The notes under the pieces were generated by a model. It saw nothing but the letters and a program-made list of their open reading frames with translations, did no database searches and had not been told where the DNA came from. From Bacteroidota bacterium (GTDB lineage Bacteria; Bacteroidota; Bacteroidia; Bacteroidales; VadinHA17), in assembly GCA_015222065.1 (NCBI GenBank), contig JADFUQ010000234.1, positions 1 through 19,857 of the forward strand: 19,857 nt of DNA, read 5' to 3'. Position 1 is the stretch's first letter. Each line of letters opens with the position of its first letter. Both the position numbers and the translations under genes were made by a program. Below are positions 6,696-15,150 of the stretch, one piece after another.

Positions 6696-9074
6696 ATGTC
6701 GAATCATAAGGCATCTGCATTTGAGACTTTCAATATTAAAGAATTCATATTAACAGCTTTATCATACAAATATTTGTATATAGTCAGTTTTTCAATTTGT
6801 TTAACTGCTGCTTTTATGATCAACAATTTTTCCCCAACAGTATATGAGGTTAATTCCATAATCGAACCTGTTGAGAATAATCGTTCTACATTAATGGGAT
6901 CGAACGATCTTTTCAGCGGATTGGGAGCTCTGGCAGAGGCTAGAAACCTTCAAAACGACATAACCAGTCTGAATTCATTTACCCTTATTTACACGACTTT
7001 AAACAAGCTTAATCTGGAAGTAGGATATTTCACTAAGACTCGCAAGATTTTCAAACAGAGGTACCAGAACTATCTTGATTCTCCTTTTACGGTAAATATT
7101 GACAAATCGCATATACAACCGATCAATGCTAAGTTCTACATTGTCATTCTTGACGATTTGTGTTTCCGACTCACATCTTCTGAAGATAAAGTTACGCTAT
7201 ACAATTATATTGATAACGTGATTGTGAGTGAACATAATGTTTTAGAAATTGATACTATCTGTAAATTTAATGAAATTATCAGTAATAAGAATTTTAAATT
7301 CTCGGTATCTCTTAATAAAGACCTCTATGTGGCAAATCCAAAAAATGAACCTGTTTTATATTTTGAATTTTATCACCTTGATGCGCTAACCCTGCAATAT
7401 CTTAATAAACTTGAAGTTGAACCCGTCAATATTAGGTCATCATTAATAAAGGCATCCTTTCGGGGAGATAACATCGATCTGACTATTGACTTCTTGAATA
7501 AGTATCTTCAAACTTATCTTGAGGACAACCTTTCCAAAAAGAATAAGATCGCAATTAATACAATTAATTTTATTGACTCGCAGCTATCTGATGTATCTGA
7601 TTCTCTCCTTATCTCTGAAACCAAACTAAAGGATTACCGCTCATCTCACCAGGTTATGGACATTAGTTTCCAGGGTCAACAGGCCTTGGAACAAATGACA
7701 GAAATTGAAACTGAAAGATCAACTTTGCAGATTCAGGAGCGTTATTATAATTATATACTGGATTATTTCAGTAAGAATCAGGATGTGTCCGGGCTAGCTC
7801 CTCCATCCGCTGCTAATGTAGTTGATCCCATATTGAATACGCTGATTCTGGATCTTCTTGCCCTTAATGCTCAAAAGTCAAATATATTAAGCAATAATAC
7901 CGAAAAGAACCTGTTCCTTGGGCAGATAGAAAATCAGATTAAGTTACAGCAAAAAGCTATAATTGAAAATGTAACAAATAATCTGAACACACTTGATCTT
8001 ACCATTAATGAGCTAAATTACAGATCAGAAAAAATATCAAGAGAAATTTCCAAATTGCCCAGGACAGAGCTTAATATGGTTAGCATGCAGAGAAAATTCA
8101 ATCTCAGTGATGCCATCTACACTTTCCTGCTTCAAAAAAGATCAGAGGCAGCCATCACAATGGCCTCAAATTATCCTGATTACGAAATACTGGAACCTGC
8201 ACGTAAAATCTTAAAAACTATTCTTTCACCCAAAATAATACTGAACTGGTTATTAGCACTTTTTATTGCGTTTATGGGTCCGACAATTATCATTATTCTA
8301 ATAATCTATTTTAATGAGAAAGTAACCTCCACTTCTGATGTCCAGCATATAACAGATCGACCTGTTTTGGGAATAATTTATAGTAATTTACAAAAAACCG
8401 ATAATGTTGTACCTGAATCTCCGAACTCTCCAATAGCAGAATCATTTAGAAATCTACGTAGTGCTTTATTTCTGAGATTAAAATCGGAGCCGTTAAAAGT
8501 AATTTTGGTTACTTCTCCTCAACCACAGGATGGAAAAAGCTTTATCTCATTTAACCTGGCAGCATCAATCGCTTCTGTAGGTCATAAAACAATTATTCTT
8601 GATTGCGATTTTCGGAGACCTACGCTCCATAAGAAGTTCAAGGAAAGTGACAAACCAGGTCTTTCCAATTATATGGCCAATCATACCACTATAGATAAAA
8701 TTATCAAAAATACCTTTGATGAAAATCTTTCTTTTATACCTGCCGGACCGTTATTGCCAAATTCCTCGGAATTGTTGGAGTCAGGAATTCTTGATGATTT
8801 GATAAAAACTCTTAAAAGCAAATATGAGTATATAATTCTTGATACAACACCTGCCGGAATAGTTGCCGATGCTACCCTGATGATGAAATATGCAACAAAG
8901 ATTCTTTTGGTATGCAGGAATAATCATACAAGGAAAGATGTATTTACTGAGGTTATTAATAATCTTAATACAAATAAATTTACAAATTATGATATTGTAT
9001 TTAATGATCAGAATTTAAAAAGAAGTCAGTACAGTCATTATAACAAATATTATCGCAAAAAACAAAATATTTGA
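6696..9074 (+). CDS. wzc: Wzc-type chain-length determinant and tyrosine autokinase
   Basis: A 792-residue fusion of a Wzz-like periplasmic part and a cytoplasmic BY-kinase. TM1 lies near residues 27-45 and TM2 near 508-535, with a long coiled-coil-rich periplasmic region between them. The ESFRNLR motif precedes the kinase and matches the E-x2-R-x2-R ring-forming element. Walker A is TSPQPQDGKS (606-615), Walker A' is DCDFRRP (636-642), and Walker B ends ILDTTPAG (Asp716). The last 14 residues contain a tyrosine cluster (Tyr779, 782, 785, 786), the expected autophosphorylation sites. By family knowledge this protein controls polymer length and couples inner-membrane synthesis to the Wza channel. 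The partner tyrosine phosphatase is not in the window. The Walker B loop reads DTTP rather than the commoner DTPP, a mild change. Confidence 0.93.
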   Translation: MSNHKASAFETFNIKEFILTALSYKYLYIVSFSICLTAAFMINNFSPTVYEVNSIIEPVENNRSTLMGSNDLFSGLGALAEARNLQNDITSLNSFTLIYTTLNKLNLEVGYFTKTRKIFKQRYQNYLDSPFTVNIDKSHIQPINAKFYIVILDDLCFRLTSSEDKVTLYNYIDNVIVSEHNVLEIDTICKFNEIISNKNFKFSVSLNKDLYVANPKNEPVLYFEFYHLDALTLQYLNKLEVEPVNIRSSLIKASFRGDNIDLTIDFLNKYLQTYLEDNLSKKNKIAINTINFIDSQLSDVSDSLLISETKLKDYRSSHQVMDISFQGQQALEQMTEIETERSTLQIQERYYNYILDYFSKNQDVSGLAPPSAANVVDPILNTLILDLLALNAQKSNILSNNTEKNLFLGQIENQIKLQQKAIIENVTNNLNTLDLTINELNYRSEKISREISKLPRTELNMVSMQRKFNLSDAIYTFLLQKRSEAAITMASNYPDYEILEPARKILKTILSPKIILNWLLALFIAFMGPTIIIILIIYFNEKVTSTSDVQHITDRPVLGIIYSNLQKTDNVVPESPNSPIAESFRNLRSALFLRLKSEPLKVILVTSPQPQDGKSFISFNLAASIASVGHKTIILDCDFRRPTLHKKFKESDKPGLSNYMANHTTIDKIIKNTFDENLSFIPAGPLLPNSSELLESGILDDLIKTLKSKYEYIILDTTPAGIVADATLMMKYATKILLVCRNNHTRKDVFTEVINNLNTNKFTNYDIVFNDQNLKRSQYSHYNKYYRKKQNI

Positions 9075-9119
9075 GCTTGTTTTCTCATTAATCTATTTAA
9101 TAAGCATCCAATTTTATCT

Positions 9120-9377
9120 ATGACACAAAACACTTCAACAATCAGAAAGAAAGTTACCCAGTATGTTTTACAAGAGACATTTGCTGAAAAAAATAAAATT
9201 CAAAATGATACTTTAATTTTCAAAGAAGGATACTTTGATTCTATGGGATTCATCATGTTAATTACATTCCTTGAGGAAGAATTCGGAATAAAAACAATTG
9301 ATACAGACCTGATAGAGGAGAATTTTGAATCAATTAATTCAATTACTGGTTTTATTGACCGGAAAACACAAAATTAA
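9120..9377 (+). CDS. Free-standing acyl carrier protein
   Basis: An 85-residue acidic protein with an ACP/peptidyl-carrier fold signature: FDSMG at 39-43, where Ser41 would take the 4'-phosphopantetheine arm, followed by a helix rich in Ile/Leu/Met (ITFLEEEFGI). The DSMG core differs from the DSLD or DSLE of fatty-acid ACPs, and fabF/fabG neighbours are absent, so this is a dedicated carrier. It lies 45 nt after the Wzc-type gene and 2 nt before the AsnB-type gene, so all three are probably co-transcribed. An AMP-forming ligase able to load it lies at 13448-15040 on the other strand. The cargo is unknown. Confidence 0.88.
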   Translation: MTQNTSTIRKKVTQYVLQETFAEKNKIQNDTLIFKEGYFDSMGFIMLITFLEEEFGIKTIDTDLIEENFESINSITGFIDRKTQN

Positions 9378-9379
9378 AT

Positions 9380-11347
9380 ATGTGCGGAATAGCTGGTATA
9401 ATTGATTACCACAGCAAAACAAACAGTAAAATAAAATTAGAATCAATGCTCCGCAGTATTAATTATCGCGGACCGGATGAAAGCGGTATCTACCATTCCC
9501 CTTATGCCACTTTAGGAAATGTACGGTTAAGTATAATTGATATACTGGGAGGACAACAACCATTATCTGATCCTTCCGGTAGATTCTGGATAGTCTATAA
9601 TGGTGAAATATTTAATTATAAGGAACTTCGAAAAAATCTTGAAAAAAAAGGAAGGACCTTTATGACTCAGTCAGATACTGAGGTTTTAGTTCAGCTATTT
9701 GCAGTTTATGGGAAGAAATGCCTGGACTTGTTAAACGGGCAATTTGCCTTTGCTATCTGGGACAAACAAAAAGAAGAGTTGTTCATTGCAAGAGACAGGA
9801 TAGGTATTCGCCCACTTTATTATAATATTCATAATGGGGTCTTTTCATTCGCATCAGAAATAAAAGCCTTGTTTCAGCAAGAAAACATAATCAGGGAGTT
9901 TCGTCCTGAAAGTATATCTCAGGTTTGTACCTTCTGGACAACAATTACTCCAAAAACTGCTTTTAAGAGTATTTATGAACTATCTCCGGGGAATTACGCT
10001 GTCTATAACCGGGAAGGATTAAAAACAGAAAAGTATTGGAATTTGCGTTTTGAAAACATAAGGAGCTATGTCTCTTTGACTGATGCTATTGAACGATTTC
10101 ACGAATTATTCTCTGATGCTGTAAGAATCCGTTTAAGAGCAGACGTTGAAGTGGCCGCATATTTAAGCGGAGGTATTGATTCAAGTGCTTCAGTTGCATA
10201 TATCAAAGATATTGAACCTGGAATTCTTAATACGTTTTCTATCGGTTTTGAAGAGAAAGATTTCGATGAGAGTAACTACCAAAAGGAAGCTGCTAAGTAT
10301 TTTGAAACAACCCATAAATCAATGATGTGTTCTGCCAAAGATATTGCACATTATTTTCCAGAGGTTATATGGCATACAGAGATCCCCATTCTTCGAACGG
10401 CTCCGACTCCAATGTTCCTTCTCTCTAAGCTCGTCAGAGAGAATAACATTAAAGTTGTTATTACAGGTGAGGGATCTGATGAAATACTTGCAGGTTACAA
10501 CATATTTAAAGAAGCAATTATCAGGAATTTCTGGGCTTCAAGACCTGATTCAATGATAAGACCTCTCTTGCTAAAAAAGTTGTACCCTGATCTTCCTCAT
10601 TTAAAAAATGCTAATCCAAATGTCCTGAAAATGTTCTTTGGATATAAATTAGATGAAGTAAACAATCCTTTTTACTCCCATTTATTAAGGTGGAACAATT
10701 CAAATCATATTAAGAAACATTTTTCTGAGAGTCTAAAAGAGGATCTAAATCATTATTCTCCGTTAATTGAACTAGCAAAAAAGCTGCCGGAAAATTTTGA
10801 CTCCTGGGACCTGCTGGCAAAATCTCAATGGCTTGAAACAACCATTTTCATGTCGGGATACTTGCTTTCATCCCAGGGAGACAGAATGGTAATGGCAAAC
10901 TCTGTTGAAGGAAGATATCCGTTTTTAGATTACCGGTTGATAGAGTTTTGCGCATCATTATCCTCAGATTTCAAACTAAAAGGACTGAATGAAAAGTATT
11001 TATTGAAAAAGCTCCTAAAAAACAGGATCCCCGAAAGTATAATTAAACGACCCAAACAACCTTACAGAGCTCCGATTAAGAGTGTATTTATATCAAAAGA
11101 TACACCCGAATATGTAAGATTCATGTTATCTGATACTTATACTAAAAGAACAGGAATATTTAATCATGATTCCATATCTGCCTTACTTTCAAAAATAGAA
11201 AAAACAGGTATCTCATCGGAAATGGATAATATGGTCCTGTCTTCTGTAATTTCAACTCATCTTCTGTATTACCAGTTCATTGAAAATCATAACGAAGAAT
11301 TTCAACATGGACAATTGAAAAACTTTAAAATAATTGAAGACTTTTAA
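9380..11347 (+). CDS. asnB: AsnB-family glutamine-dependent amidotransferase
   Basis: A 655-residue class II glutamine amidotransferase. The N-terminal domain starts MCGIAGI, where Cys2 becomes the catalytic N-terminal nucleophile, and continues with YRGPDE, NGEIFNY and SDTEV. The synthetase domain has the PP-loop SGGIDSS (263-269) for ATP activation, then TGEGSDE and NSVEGRYPFLD, and near the C-terminus RPKQPYRAPI. Length and motifs agree with complete asparagine synthase-like enzymes. In polysaccharide loci such proteins often amidate substrates other than aspartate; related AsnB-type enzymes are known from exosortase-A-linked EPS loci, which also carry AMP-forming ligases and carrier proteins. 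Here the ACP gene ends 2 nt upstream, suggesting tight coupling, so an ACP-bound or sugar carboxylate is a reasonable but unproven substrate. Ordinary asparagine synthesis remains possible. Confidence 0.85.
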   Translation: MCGIAGIIDYHSKTNSKIKLESMLRSINYRGPDESGIYHSPYATLGNVRLSIIDILGGQQPLSDPSGRFWIVYNGEIFNYKELRKNLEKKGRTFMTQSDTEVLVQLFAVYGKKCLDLLNGQFAFAIWDKQKEELFIARDRIGIRPLYYNIHNGVFSFASEIKALFQQENIIREFRPESISQVCTFWTTITPKTAFKSIYELSPGNYAVYNREGLKTEKYWNLRFENIRSYVSLTDAIERFHELFSDAVRIRLRADVEVAAYLSGGIDSSASVAYIKDIEPGILNTFSIGFEEKDFDESNYQKEAAKYFETTHKSMMCSAKDIAHYFPEVIWHTEIPILRTAPTPMFLLSKLVRENNIKVVITGEGSDEILAGYNIFKEAIIRNFWASRPDSMIRPLLLKKLYPDLPHLKNANPNVLKMFFGYKLDEVNNPFYSHLLRWNNSNHIKKHFSESLKEDLNHYSPLIELAKKLPENFDSWDLLAKSQWLETTIFMSGYLLSSQGDRMVMANSVEGRYPFLDYRLIEFCASLSSDFKLKGLNEKYLLKKLLKNRIPESIIKRPKQPYRAPIKSVFISKDTPEYVRFMLSDTYTKRTGIFNHDSISALLSKIEKTGISSEMDNMVLSSVISTHLLYYQFIENHNEEFQHGQLKNFKIIEDF

Positions 11348-11370
11348 AATGATTAATTTAAAACTTTTTG

Positions 11371-11427
11371 CACCTTCGTGCAATTCTTTGTGCACTTTGT
11401 GGTTAAACCTTTTATTTTACCACAAAG
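11371..11427. repeat. Intergenic TTCGTGC/TTTGTGC/TTTGTGG element with hairpin
   Basis: Three related heptamers, TTCGTGC (11375-11381), TTTGTGC (11387-11393) and TTTGTGG (11396-11402), lie in the 133-nt gap between the AsnB- and NadE-type genes. The last is part of an inverted repeat: CTTTGTGGT (11395-11403) pairs with ACCACAAAG (11419-11427), and the stem can continue three pairs beyond a mismatch. The sequence resembles a common intergenic repeat I recall from Bacteroidota and other genomes. It could act as an mRNA-processing or attenuation hairpin. Confidence 0.5.
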
Positions 11428-11480
11428 AAATACAACCCATTAACAAGATTTGTGAATAATTAAATCTATAATAATAAATT

Positions 11481-12473
11481 ATGCCCCCCAGAAAACCATT
11501 TTCAAAAGATATTATTCTGCTCAATAATGTTGAAGCAGTTGTCAACGAGATAGTCCAAAAACTCCGACAGGATGTTTTGCATAAATTAAAACGGCTTGGA
11601 GCAATAGTTGGAATAAGCGGAGGTATCGACTCCTCTGTTTGCCTGGCACTGGCAGCAAAGGCCTTTGGTCCCAACAAGGTATTGGGAGTAATGATGCCCG
11701 AAAAAGATTCCAGTCCCGATAGTGAGAGGTTAGCTCAGAAATTAGCTGATAAATTTGGAGTTAAAGCTATCAGGGAAGATATAACTTCTGCTCTTTCGGG
11801 ATATAGATGTTACAAGAGACGTGATGAAGCTGTTAAAAGAATATTCCCGGAGTACGATCCGGAAACATATAAAATGAAAATCGGGATAAAAAAGACTGGT
11901 CTATACAGTAATCTTCCTTCTGTTTTTCACCTTATAATTATTGATAAAGATGGAAAACAACAGGAAAAACTTCTTCCTGCAAAAGAGTATTTACAGATTG
12001 TTGCTGCTTCTAATTTTAAACAAAGGTCAAGAATGTCCATATTGTATTATCATGCCGAAACACTTTATTATGCAGTTATCGGCACACCGAACAAACACGA
12101 ACATGAACAGGGATTTTTTGTAAAGTATGGCGACGGGGTAGCAGATTTAATGCCAATCGGCAATCTTCTTAAGACTCAGGTTTATCAGTTGGCAGAATAT
12201 CTTTGCATACCCCGGGAAATAATTGAAAAGACACCAACAACTGATACATATTCAGCAGAACAGACCCAGGAAGAATTTTTCTTTCAGCTTCCTTTTGATT
12301 TAATGGATAGATACTGGTATGGATTTGAGAATGGTTATTCACCAAAGGAGGTTGCTAAGGTAATGGATGAAACAGAAGAACGGGTAAAAGCTTTATTTAA
12401 TAATTTTGAGCGGAAGATAAGGACGACGGAGTATTTAAGGATGATGCCGATACGGGATTATTATGGAATATAA
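11481..12473 (+). CDS. nadE: NadE-family ammonia-dependent amidotransferase, divergent paralog
   Basis: A 330-residue protein of the NAD synthetase fold. The PP-loop SGGIDSS is at 46-52, followed by NFKQRSRMSILYYHAE (178-193), GTPNKHEHEQGFFVKYGDG (201-219) and TPTTDTYSAEQTQEE (251-265), which align with known NadE blocks. It differs from housekeeping NadE in three ways: the GT-x-NK block has Pro plus HEHE, an extra stretch of roughly 50 residues lies at about 108-175, and the last ~55 residues (…TTEYLRMMPIRDYYGI) look specific. There is no glutaminase or nitrilase domain, so it would use free NH3. It is the last gene of the + strand operon, 133 nt after the AsnB-type gene. I infer a pathway-specific amide-forming enzyme for the ACP/ligase pathway; true NAD synthesis is the alternative. 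Confidence 0.8.
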   Translation: MPPRKPFSKDIILLNNVEAVVNEIVQKLRQDVLHKLKRLGAIVGISGGIDSSVCLALAAKAFGPNKVLGVMMPEKDSSPDSERLAQKLADKFGVKAIREDITSALSGYRCYKRRDEAVKRIFPEYDPETYKMKIGIKKTGLYSNLPSVFHLIIIDKDGKQQEKLLPAKEYLQIVAASNFKQRSRMSILYYHAETLYYAVIGTPNKHEHEQGFFVKYGDGVADLMPIGNLLKTQVYQLAEYLCIPREIIEKTPTTDTYSAEQTQEEFFFQLPFDLMDRYWYGFENGYSPKEVAKVMDETEERVKALFNNFERKIRTTEYLRMMPIRDYYGI

Positions 12474-12567
12474 GATGAATTAGTCTGGCCTTGATGTTTT
12501 TTTACTCTTTAACTCCTAGTCCCCGGTTATTTGTCAACACTATGGATTAACTATCATTCTCTTATCA
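12474..12567. other. Convergent intergenic gap, no clear terminator
   Basis: This 94-nt gap separates the ends of the two converging operons. It has a run of seven or eight Ts (12497-12503 region) but no stable GC hairpin in front of it on either strand. I cannot support a specific terminator here. Confidence 0.4.
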
Positions 12568-13470
12568 CTACATCAGATTAGAACAAGATGCGAATATTAC
12601 TCTAATATTATCATCAGGGAAAGCCCCGATTCGCTTATAATTTTGAGATTTCTCAATTAATTGAATGATGAAAGGTCCCTGTCCGGCTCCAATTTCAAAA
12701 ATTAACCAACCATGAGGCGACAAAAATTTTGGGGCTTCTTTTATTATTTTTTGAATTATTTTAAATCCTATCATTCCTCCGTCAAATGCCATTGCAGGCT
12801 CATTTTCCGATATTTCGGGATCCATTTTTGCAACTTTTGAGCTTGAAATATACGGAGGATTACAAACAATTAAATCTATTTTTTCATAATAATCTTTCGA
12901 TTCAAAGGCTGAAAACAGGTCGCTTTGACATACATTTATACGATTATTGAGATTCAAAAATGTTATGTTCTCCCGTGTCAGCTCGACAGCTTCTGGAGAA
13001 ATATCAGAAGCAAAAACAAAAATATCAGGAAAAGAATGAGCTAAAACCAATCCTAAGTTTCCTGAACCACAGCAAACATCAAAGATTGTTATATTTTGCT
13101 TTGATTGTGATAGTCTTTGACAAAACTCAATAGCTATACCTCCTAAGATTTCAGTTTCTTTTCTTGGAATTAAAGCTCTCTTGTCAGATAATAATTCAAC
13201 CCCCATAAAACTCTGACGTCCAGTAATATATGCCAAAGGTAAACCATTAAGTCGCTGTTCGACCAACTGATTCAATAAGCTTATTTGATGTTCAGATAAT
13301 TCCGGTAATGGTAATTCATTTACAAATTCAACAGATTTTGGAATTCCAGCTGCTCTAAACCACAACGCTTTTAGAGACGATTCAATGGTTTCCTCCGGTT
13401 TATCCTCAGGAATGGTTAGCCTTTTTTCCAGTTGAGTTTTTAACTTATTATATATCCCTTCCATCTTCAT
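12568..13470 (-). CDS. prmC: PrmC/HemK-family N5-glutamine-type methyltransferase paralog
   Basis: About 300 residues, with the PrmC layout: an N-terminal helical domain with LNGLPLAYITG and LIPRKETE (PrmC usually has IPRPETE or IPRPDTE), then a Rossmann methyltransferase domain with the SAM loop DVCCGSGNLG, CNPPYIS and LIFEIGAGQG. The frame could open at a TTG (13476), but ATGs at 13470 and 13464 give a more credible start; I chose 13470. It overlaps the 3' end of the acyl ligase gene (stop at 13448-13450) by about 20 nt, which suggests translational coupling. True PrmC methylates glutamine in release-factor GGQ motifs. Degenerate SAM-loop and C-terminal sequences and this location make a pathway-specific N-methyltransferase for an amide or amine more likely. 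The housekeeping role cannot be ruled out. Confidence 0.75.
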   Translation of the reverse strand: MKMEGIYNKLKTQLEKRLTIPEDKPEETIESSLKALWFRAAGIPKSVEFVNELPLPELSEHQISLLNQLVEQRLNGLPLAYITGRQSFMGVELLSDKRALIPRKETEILGGIAIEFCQRLSQSKQNITIFDVCCGSGNLGLVLAHSFPDIFVFASDISPEAVELTRENITFLNLNNRINVCQSDLFSAFESKDYYEKIDLIVCNPPYISSSKVAKMDPEISENEPAMAFDGGMIGFKIIQKIIKEAPKFLSPHGWLIFEIGAGQGPFIIQLIEKSQNYKRIGAFPDDNIRVIFASCSNLM

Positions 13471-15040
13471 TATCAATATATGTTTTTTTCAATTCCATTT
13501 TATTAATTTTCCCATTACTGCTTTTTGGCATATCCTTAAGGAAAACAATTTTCTGGGGAACCATAAATATTTCGAGTTGAGCCAAGCACTCTTGCTGAAC
13601 TTCCTTTTCTTTCATTTGTTCTTCGGAATGAGTCGTAATAAAGGCGACGATTGATTCACCTAAAATTTTATCTGGAATACCCAAAACCGCAACTTCCTTA
13701 ATACCATTAATCTTATAAATAATTTTTTCTATTTCGATCGGACTAACCTTTTCTCCCCTCGTTTTAATAATATCATCATTTCTTCCCAGAAAATACAAAT
13801 AGCCTTCTTCATCCATTGTAAACCAATCTTGTGCGCATAATATTTTTTCTCCTGGAATAGTCCCTTGTTTAAGCATTTCTTTGGTTAACTCCTCGTTGTT
13901 CCAGTATCCAACCATTATATGTGGACCTCGAACATGTAAGATGCCTGGGACACCATCTGGAACAGGTTCACCGTCTGGTGACAGGAGAAATACTTCAGTG
14001 CCAGGGATTGCCTTCCCAACCGAAGCAGGTTTTAAATCAATTAATTCGGGCTCTAAATAACATACTCTTTTACATTCTGTTAATCCATACATTTTAAAAA
14101 TTAGTGCATTTGGAAATATTTTTTTTAAGTCCAGGATGTACTCAATTGGTAATGCTGCCGCAGTATTTGTAATTTTCTCAAAACAATCAAATGTCAGGCC
14201 CGTTTTTTTATGAGTTGCAATCATTATAGCATAAATGGTAGGTACACCTGGAAAAACAGTAGGTCTATATTTCTCAATCTTCTTAAAAATAATTGGGGGA
14301 AAATTGAATGAATGTTCCAAAATGAGTGTTCCTCCAATAGTAATTGCCATAAATAGCTGATAAAGGCCATAATCGAATGCCAGTGGTAATGTAACTAAAA
14401 TGCGATCCCTCTTTGTTAATCTTAAATACTCAATGAGACTCCATGTAATAAAAACCATAGATTGGTGTGTCATGGTAACTCCTTTGGGAAATCCTGTACT
14501 ACCTGATGTATATATAAGTACTGCCAAATCATTAGGAATAATTTTAGGGAGATTCACGCTAATATTACTTTTCGAGAGGACATCATCGAAATCTATGAGC
14601 TCAGCTTTTAACCCTCTGATCATATGACGCTCATCCTCTGTAAGAATGACTCTCTGAATATCTTTCGTCTCCTTTAAAGCCAACAAAAGCTCAGGTTTAA
14701 GTGAACTTTGAGAAATCAAGATTTTTGCTCCACTGTCATTTAAAATATATTGTAATTTATTAGCTTTGGTTTGGGGGTTAATGACTATAAAGACAGCCCC
14801 GGCTAAAGTTGCTCCATATATGGAGATAACACTTTGCCAGGAATTATTCATATAGATAGCAACCCGGTCTCCCTTTTCTAAACCTGCATCTACAAGATAA
14901 TGGGCTAGTTTTAATGAATCCTCTTTTATTGAACCAAATGAAAATTCATTTTCACCCGTGATAATAGCCGTTTTAGTGGAATTCTTTATTGAAGAAATTA
15001 TCAGGGCTTCTCCGAGTAAACGTTGTGGTATTGAAGTCAT
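13448..15040 (-). CDS. AMP-forming acyl/aminoacyl ligase (ANL superfamily)
   Basis: A 530-residue adenylate-forming ligase with complete core motifs: YTSGSTGFPKG (177-187), YGLTE (318-322), Asp405 in AQDWF (where TGD is usual), GRNDDIIKTRGEKVSP (419-434) and the C-terminal catalytic Lys511 in KSSNGK. The pattern YGLTECKRV followed by PASVGKAIPGTEVFL resembles the ligase type found in exosortase-A-associated EPS loci. Expected reaction: carboxylate + ATP to acyl-AMP, then thioester formation on CoA or on a carrier. The free ACP gene at 9120-9377 makes the carrier route attractive. It is transcribed after the SGNH-like lipoprotein gene (110-nt gap) and overlaps the methyltransferase gene at its 3' end. 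No carrier or condensation domain is fused. The substrate cannot be read from sequence by eye. Confidence 0.88.
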   Translation of the reverse strand: MTSIPQRLLGEALIISSIKNSTKTAIITGENEFSFGSIKEDSLKLAHYLVDAGLEKGDRVAIYMNNSWQSVISIYGATLAGAVFIVINPQTKANKLQYILNDSGAKILISQSSLKPELLLALKETKDIQRVILTEDERHMIRGLKAELIDFDDVLSKSNISVNLPKIIPNDLAVLIYTSGSTGFPKGVTMTHQSMVFITWSLIEYLRLTKRDRILVTLPLAFDYGLYQLFMAITIGGTLILEHSFNFPPIIFKKIEKYRPTVFPGVPTIYAIMIATHKKTGLTFDCFEKITNTAAALPIEYILDLKKIFPNALIFKMYGLTECKRVCYLEPELIDLKPASVGKAIPGTEVFLLSPDGEPVPDGVPGILHVRGPHIMVGYWNNEELTKEMLKQGTIPGEKILCAQDWFTMDEEGYLYFLGRNDDIIKTRGEKVSPIEIEKIIYKINGIKEVAVLGIPDKILGESIVAFITTHSEEQMKEKEVQQECLAQLEIFMVPQKIVFLKDMPKSSNGKINKMELKKTYIDNEDGRDI

Positions 15041-15150
15041 TGATTAAGAGTTATTTGCGAAAACATTTACACATCTATATGAATCACCATATCTAAATAT
15101 GATTTAAGTGAATAATAAAAGCTTTTAATGTATTTTGTAATATTCCAAAC

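Noticed and set aside
12492..12575. TGATGT / ACATCA inverted repeat as a terminator between the converging operons.
   Set aside because: Only six base pairs with a loop of over 70 nt, and one arm lies within the methyltransferase gene.
13471..13476. TTG start for the PrmC-like gene.
   Set aside because: Two in-frame ATG codons (13470 and 13464) follow at once, and the N-terminal residues before them add nothing recognisable.
15117..15126. AAAAGCTTTT palindrome upstream of the acyl ligase.
   Set aside because: A single 10-bp AT-rich palindrome is expected by chance at this base composition and has no partner site nearby.
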